Positions 60,025 through 64,000 of a stretch of 64,000 bases of DNA are shown piece after piece; positions within the stretch are counted from its first letter, which is position 1, and each line of letters opens with the position of its first letter. Source of the DNA: Sphingomonas sp. (GTDB taxonomy: Bacteria; Pseudomonadota; Alphaproteobacteria; Sphingomonadales; Sphingomonadaceae); contig JANXUU010000140.1 of assembly GCA_025356055.1 (NCBI GenBank), positions 1-64,000 of the forward strand, written 5' to 3'. The position numbers and the translations under genes were made by a program. The notes under the pieces were generated by a model. It saw only the letters and a list, made by a program, of their open reading frames with translations. It was not told the origin of the DNA and ran no database searches.

Positions 60025-60899
60025 GCCTGAGTCATCGGGATTGCGCTTCGCTGGTCCGCGGCCTGCTCGGTCGTGTTCCCGGTCAAAAACGACACAAGGT
60101 CGCTGATCAGCCGTTCCTTCTCGATTGCGAACAGACCGTGTGCCGAGCCGTCATATTCGATCAGCTGCGCGCCGGGAACGTCGCGAGCGACTATACGACC
60201 AGTGGCATCGATCGGAACGGTCACGTCCGCCGTTCCGTGAATGACGAGGGTCGGCACGGTAAAGCTCTTGAGATCGGGGCGGAAGTCGGTTGTCCCGAAT
60301 GACTTCGCCGCAGCGAGAGTCGGGCGCAGGCCAGCCATCAGTGCTTGCCGCTGAGCATCGTCGAGCACTTCGTCGCTGACCGGTGAGCTCATCACGCCAA
60401 CCCCGAAGAAATCCTTGAAGAAGCCCTTCATGAAGTGCGCGCGGTCTTTTTTCATTCCGGCCGTCATCTCGTCGAACGTCGCCTGGGGAACACCGTCTGG
60501 ATTATCGTCGGTCTGAAGCATGTAGGGTACCACCGACGAGATCAGCACGGCCTTCGAGACGCGCTGGGCGCCTTGGCGCGAAAGAAAGCGCGCAACCTCG
60601 CCGCCGCCCATTGAGAATCCGACCAATGCAACCTGCTCGCTGATACCGGCATGGTTGAGGATCGCCGCGACATCGTCGCTCAATGTATCATAATCATAGC
60701 CGTCCCACGGCTGGTCCGAACGTCCGAACCCGCGGCGGTCAGGGATGATTGTGCGGCAACCGCTCTCGACCAGCGCCAGCGCAGCATCGTCGAACGTGTC
60801 GCCTGTCAATGGCCAGCCGTGAAGCAGAACGACCGGAGCGCCCTTTCCCCAATCCTTGTAATAAAGATGGGTATTATCGCGAGCTTTGGCAAAGGGCAT
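60021..60899 (-). CDS. alpha/beta hydrolase (non-haem chloroperoxidase-like)
   Basis: The 292-residue product has HGWP (27-30), nucleophile S96 in GFSMGG, an Asp in GTADVTVPI and a His in GSAHGLF, a complete catalytic triad. It most resembles the cofactor-free chloroperoxidase/arylesterase group. No signal peptide is visible, so it is cytoplasmic. The substrate is unknown. Confidence 0.88.
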   Translation of the reverse strand: MPFAKARDNTHLYYKDWGKGAPVVLLHGWPLTGDTFDDAALALVESGCRTIIPDRRGFGRSDQPWDGYDYDTLSDDVAAILNHAGISEQVALVGFSMGGGEVARFLSRQGAQRVSKAVLISSVVPYMLQTDDNPDGVPQATFDEMTAGMKKDRAHFMKGFFKDFFGVGVMSSPVSDEVLDDAQRQALMAGLRPTLAAAKSFGTTDFRPDLKSFTVPTLVIHGTADVTVPIDATGRIVARDVPGAQLIEYDGSAHGLFAIEKERLISDLVSFLTGNTTEQAADQRSAIPMTQA

Positions 60900-61090
60900 C
60901 GAAACTCTCCTGATGGGCGCCTGGGGGGACGGGGCGTCTCAATAGGTTGAACTCGCGACAGCCTTAGGTGTTGCTCAGCTCGTCGTGCCGTTTGCGGAGG
61001 TTACCCCGACGAAATGGCGCGAGCGCATTCGATGCAAGGTAAGACCTTAGGCGACATCGGCCGCGGAAGCATTTTTAGATGGGAAATTCA

Positions 61091-62404
61091 CTAGCGCGAG
61101 GCAACTCGGTCGTCACTGGTATCGCGGTGATAAACGTCGTCGCTGAAGGCGATCTGGCCATTGTCGGCACGGGCGGTAATGTAACTGATAAACACCGGCG
61201 TTCCCTGCGGTAGGCGGACATTAAGCTCGGGATCAGCGGCTGGCGCGATCATGTTGCCACCAAGCCAGCGACCAAGGCGCTTAGCGTCTTCGAGGCGGAC
61301 ACAGCCGTTCGACAGCGTGCGCTGGTTCTGGTCAAAAAGGGCGCGATTATTGGTGTCGTGGAGGTAAATGCCCTGTGGGTTGTTGAAGTTGAATTTGACG
61401 ACGCCCATTGAATTGGCGGCGCCGGGGAGCTCGCGCAGCTTGACTTCGGAAGTGCCGGCCATCACGCCTTTCCAATTGACTGAGGAAGCAGGCAGCACAG
61501 CGGGAGCTTCCCAGTCGGCGATGACCTCATAGCCATTCTTCTTGAGCCACGAGATCCCCGTCTTGACGACGTGCGGCGCGATCAACTTGCGGCCCAAGTC
61601 GCTTGGAATGTTCCAATAGGGATTGAAGGTCGCGTACCAGATCGTGCTGGCGACCATCGGGGTCTGCGCGTCGGGGCGGCCGACGACAACCTTCATCGTG
61701 TCGACGACGCGGCCGTCCTGGACCATCGAAAGCCGCTGTGTTGCCGCGTTAACGAGGATGAAGCGGCCGGTCGCGGGAAGGGCACGGAGGCGGTCGAGGT
61801 TGGCAACTATCCGCGCGTCAGGATGTGCGTAGCCCGACAATTGCGCCTGTGCCCAGGCGACATCGCGCAGCTCGGCATACATCGGGCTGACCGCCGACAC
61901 AGCGGCGAGGTGATCGGGTAGCGACGAGGCGCGTGCCGCCTGCTCGAGAACATAGCCTGGCGCGGGCGCGTGCGGGGAAAGACGCGGGTCATTGTAAGTC
62001 ATGCCCCGGGCGGGTGCGTAAAGCGTGGCGACATAGCGAAGCCACGCGGCGGACATCAGCCGCTCAGCGCGCGCAGCCGAAGGGCGATCGTTGGTTAAGG
62101 CGAGCGCGGCCTGTATTTCGTCGGCAAGTTGAGGGCCGATGGAGAGCCCATCGTAAGGAGCACGGCGCAGCGTCCGCAACAGCGCGACCGCGACCGGGGA
62201 AGCGGGGCCGTTCTTCAGCCACAGCGGCGCATTGGCGTGCTGGGCATAAAAGCGTTCTACTGCTGCGTCGATCGCCGTATCGCCGGTGGTGGAGAGGGCG
62301 GACACGGGAATCGTTGCCATTTCCGTGTTTGACGCGGCCACTGCCGGCAGCGGAGCGAAGGCGATCGTCGCCGCGAGGAGGGTCTTGACCAGCGTCGGCT
62401 TCAC
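61091..62404 (-). CDS. L,D-transpeptidase (YkuD domain)
   Basis: It forms 3-3 cross-links in peptidoglycan or ties proteins to it. The 437-residue product has a signal peptide (ending about AVAA) and a helical N-terminal region (40-205) like that of YcbB-type enzymes. The YkuD domain (about 214-395) carries H349 (YLHDTNN) and the catalytic Cys368 in SNGCVRL. It acts in the periplasm. AmpG and the beta-lactamase-fold protein nearby also concern the cell wall, though not in one operon. Confidence 0.9.
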   Translation of the reverse strand: MKPTLVKTLLAATIAFAPLPAVAASNTEMATIPVSALSTTGDTAIDAAVERFYAQHANAPLWLKNGPASPVAVALLRTLRRAPYDGLSIGPQLADEIQAALALTNDRPSAARAERLMSAAWLRYVATLYAPARGMTYNDPRLSPHAPAPGYVLEQAARASSLPDHLAAVSAVSPMYAELRDVAWAQAQLSGYAHPDARIVANLDRLRALPATGRFILVNAATQRLSMVQDGRVVDTMKVVVGRPDAQTPMVASTIWYATFNPYWNIPSDLGRKLIAPHVVKTGISWLKKNGYEVIADWEAPAVLPASSVNWKGVMAGTSEVKLRELPGAANSMGVVKFNFNNPQGIYLHDTNNRALFDQNQRTLSNGCVRLEDAKRLGRWLGGNMIAPAADPELNVRLPQGTPVFISYITARADNGQIAFSDDVYHRDTSDDRVASR

Positions 62405-62850
62405 AGCCGCTTCCTTTCAATTCGAATGACTTGAAGGACCAAACGACGCAACGGCTCGCTTTGTTGCGCGTTGTCGCTCGCAGGTTTCCACACCGCACGC
62501 GCAGATGATGCGCTTATATCACACCCATTCGTCGTGATTGAAGTAGAATGGCGAAAATGAGCCAAAAAAGCCTGAACGATTAAGCAAGGATAAGGCTTAT
62601 TTCGCTTTTTGTGACGCGACAGGTTGGTTAAAGTCAGGCTAATCGATCGTTCGTGACACGATACCACAGGCGGTAGTCTTCTCGCTCGCTCGAGGAATCC
62701 GACGATCAAGTCATCCCATCCGTTAGCAGAAACAGGCCCAGAAAGTACGGCTACCCTGAGTCCCGGGGTGTTCGATCTGGCGGAACCGGACGATCAGTGG
62801 CGCTCATCAATCCCTTGGGGCATGAATTCTATCGGAGCCGCGTTCCGGTC
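62405..62850. other. intergenic region before the L,D-transpeptidase
   Basis: This 446-bp gap lies between two leftward genes. I see no convincing coding frame or RNA gene. A stretch around 62520-62660 is clearly less GC-rich than its surroundings and is the likely promoter area for the transpeptidase. It may also hold the end of the helicase transcript, but no clear hairpin was found. Confidence 0.5.
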
Positions 62851-64000
62851 CTACCCCAAGCTCACAAAACTATCGAGTACGCGCTTTCGCCCAGCGTGCT
62901 CGAAGTCGATTTCCAGCTTGTTGCCTTCGATCGCGGCGATCTGACCGTAGCCGAATTTGGCATGGAAGACGCGTTGGTCGAGGGAGAGGTCAGTGCGGCC
63001 CTTGTTGCCGAGGGAGACGGCGGGGGAGCGGGATTCGGAAGGGGGGGGGCTTGCCTTCACCTTTTCGCTGCCACCGCGGCTTTTTCCATCATCAATTGAA
63101 GACCGCCCCCAGCGGTCTTCAGTTCGTCCGGGGGACGATCGACCTGATGATTCCCAAGCGGGGGATGGGTTCAGGGCGCGCATTACGCCAGGGCCTCGGC
63201 GTTCGACGCGGGAGACGTGGGCGAAGGGGTCGCTGTGCTCGCTCCACTGGGCGCGCCAGAGCGACTCGCCGCCGGTCATGGTGGTTTCTTGCTCGATATG
63301 GTCCTGCGGCAGTTCGGCGACAAAGCGGCTGGGGATCGAGCTGGTCCACTGGCCGTAGATGCGGCGGTTGGCGGCGTGGAGGATGGTGGCGCGGGTGCGG
63401 GCGCGGGTGAGCGCGACGTAGGCGAGGCGGCGTTCTTCCTCAAGGCTTGCCAGCCCGCCTTCGTCGAGCGCGCGTTGCGAGGGGAACACGCCTTCCTCCC
63501 AGCCAGCGAGGAACAGGATCGGGAATTCGAGGCCCTTGGCGGCGTGGATGGTCATGATCGTGACCTTGGGCTCGCCGCGTTTGGCGTCATTGTCCATGAC
63601 GAGGGAGACGTGTTCGAGGAACGCGCCGAGGGTGTCATACTCCTCCATCGCGCGGGTGAGCTCGGTGAGATTCTCGAGGCGGCCGGAGGATTCGGCGGAG
63701 CGCTCAGCGGTCAGCGCGGCGGTGTAGCCGGATTCGTCGAGGATCAGACGGGCGAGCTCGGGATGGGGGACGTCCATCGAGCGCCATTTGCCGATGTCGC
63801 CGACAAAGCGGCCGAGGCTGCGGCAGGCCTGGGGAGTGAGTTCGTCGCTGTCGAGCATCTGCGCGGCGGCGAAGAGGAGAGGTTGGCTGGTAGCGCGGGC
63901 AAAGCTGTGGATCCGCTCGACCGCCTTGTCGCCGAGGCCGCGCTTGGGGACGTTGACGATGCGCTCGAAGGCAAGGTCGTCGGCGGGTTGAGCGACGAGG
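62851..64000 (-). CDS. uvrD: UvrD/PcrA-type DNA helicase, N-terminus off the window
   Basis: A 3'-5' SF1 helicase of nucleotide-excision and mismatch repair. About 382 C-terminal codons are visible. They include NVPKRGLGDKAVERI, the motif V region MTIHAAKGLEFPILFLAGWE, and motif VI EERRLAYVALTRARTRATI. A disordered linker precedes a C-terminal Tudor-like element (FGYGQIAAIEGNKLEIDF) that in PcrA/UvrD binds RNA polymerase. A run of nine identical bases lies in the linker coding region. UvrD and PcrA cannot be told apart here. Confidence 0.92.
   Translation of the reverse strand, partial: LVAQPADDLAFERIVNVPKRGLGDKAVERIHSFARATSQPLLFAAAQMLDSDELTPQACRSLGRFVGDIGKWRSMDVPHPELARLILDESGYTAALTAERSAESSGRLENLTELTRAMEEYDTLGAFLEHVSLVMDNDAKRGEPKVTIMTIHAAKGLEFPILFLAGWEEGVFPSQRALDEGGLASLEEERRLAYVALTRARTRATILHAANRRIYGQWTSSIPSRFVAELPQDHIEQETTMTGGESLWRAQWSEHSDPFAHVSRVERRGPGVMRALNPSPAWESSGRSSPGRTEDRWGRSSIDDGKSRGGSEKVKASPPPSESRSPAVSLGNKGRTDLSLDQRVFHAKFGYGQIAAIEGNKLEIDFEHAGRKRVLDSFVSLG

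Noticed and set aside
62797..63099. Plus-strand 100-codon frame at the end of the helicase gene
   Set aside because: It lies mostly opposite the helicase C-terminus, which has a recognisable Tudor-like element.

Overview
The window looks like a chromosomal segment of a sphingomonad (Alphaproteobacteria, Sphingomonadales; Sphingomonas-like). The support is high GC with strong third-position bias, family-typical gene orders (cmk, rpsA, ihfB; pst-phoU-phoB), a TIGR02300/FYDLN protein, a DUF2794 protein, a TonB receptor with a carboxypeptidase-regulatory-like domain, and a FATG-type single-domain response regulator. The species cannot be fixed from the sequence alone.

Layout. 1-2215: the istA/istB end of an IS21-family element that runs off the left edge and appears to have cut a small host gene. 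2.7-6.5 kb: a small lipoprotein, a DEAD-box RNA helicase, a small exported protein and an AspC/TyrB-type aminotransferase. 6.5-14.5 kb: a complete phosphate-starvation unit, with two back-to-back Pho boxes, an OprP-like porin, pstSCAB, phoU and phoB, but no phoR. A Baeyer-Villiger-type flavin monooxygenase follows. 16-31 kb: a glycan-use locus with a sugar ABC ATPase, a 1033-residue unassigned (alpha/alpha)6-type glycosidase with a discoidin domain, two sugar permeases, a solute-binding lipoprotein, a GH144-like endo-glucanase, a TonB receptor, a LacI regulator with a readable promoter and operator, and a cytoplasmic GH3 beta-glucosidase. 31.4-34.5 kb: a lower-GC patch with an unknown gene, a tyrosine recombinase and tRNA-Ala(GGC), probably a small integrated element or its remnant.

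34.5-50 kb is mostly core: TIGR02300 protein, cmk, a Gre-factor-like protein, rpsA, ihfB, tRNA-Leu(UAA), aceA, a membrane GGDEF-EAL protein, an LplT-like MFS protein, pgsA, katG convergent with oxyR, cysE and DUF2794. 49-64 kb: a glycine-zipper protein, a YedK/HMCES-type DNA-repair protein with a Lys/Ala-rich partner, rsmD, rluB-like, a single-domain response regulator, a lone Rieske oxygenase, ampG, folC, accD, pyrF, a LapA-domain protein, a class-C beta-lactamase-fold protein, an alpha/beta hydrolase, an L,D-transpeptidase and the 3' end of a UvrD-type helicase gene.

How parts work together. The Pho unit forms a closed phosphate uptake and sensing circuit apart from the kinase. In the glycan locus the genes predict a route: outer-membrane import by the TonB receptor, periplasmic cutting by the GH144-like enzyme and perhaps the 1033-residue enzyme, ABC import, then cytoplasmic hydrolysis by GH3, all under a self-controlled LacI repressor. 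The substrate, plausibly a beta-1,2-glucan, is inferred from the GH144 resemblance only. This locus is the best candidate in the window for undescribed biology. No CRISPR array, rRNA or prophage structural gene was seen.
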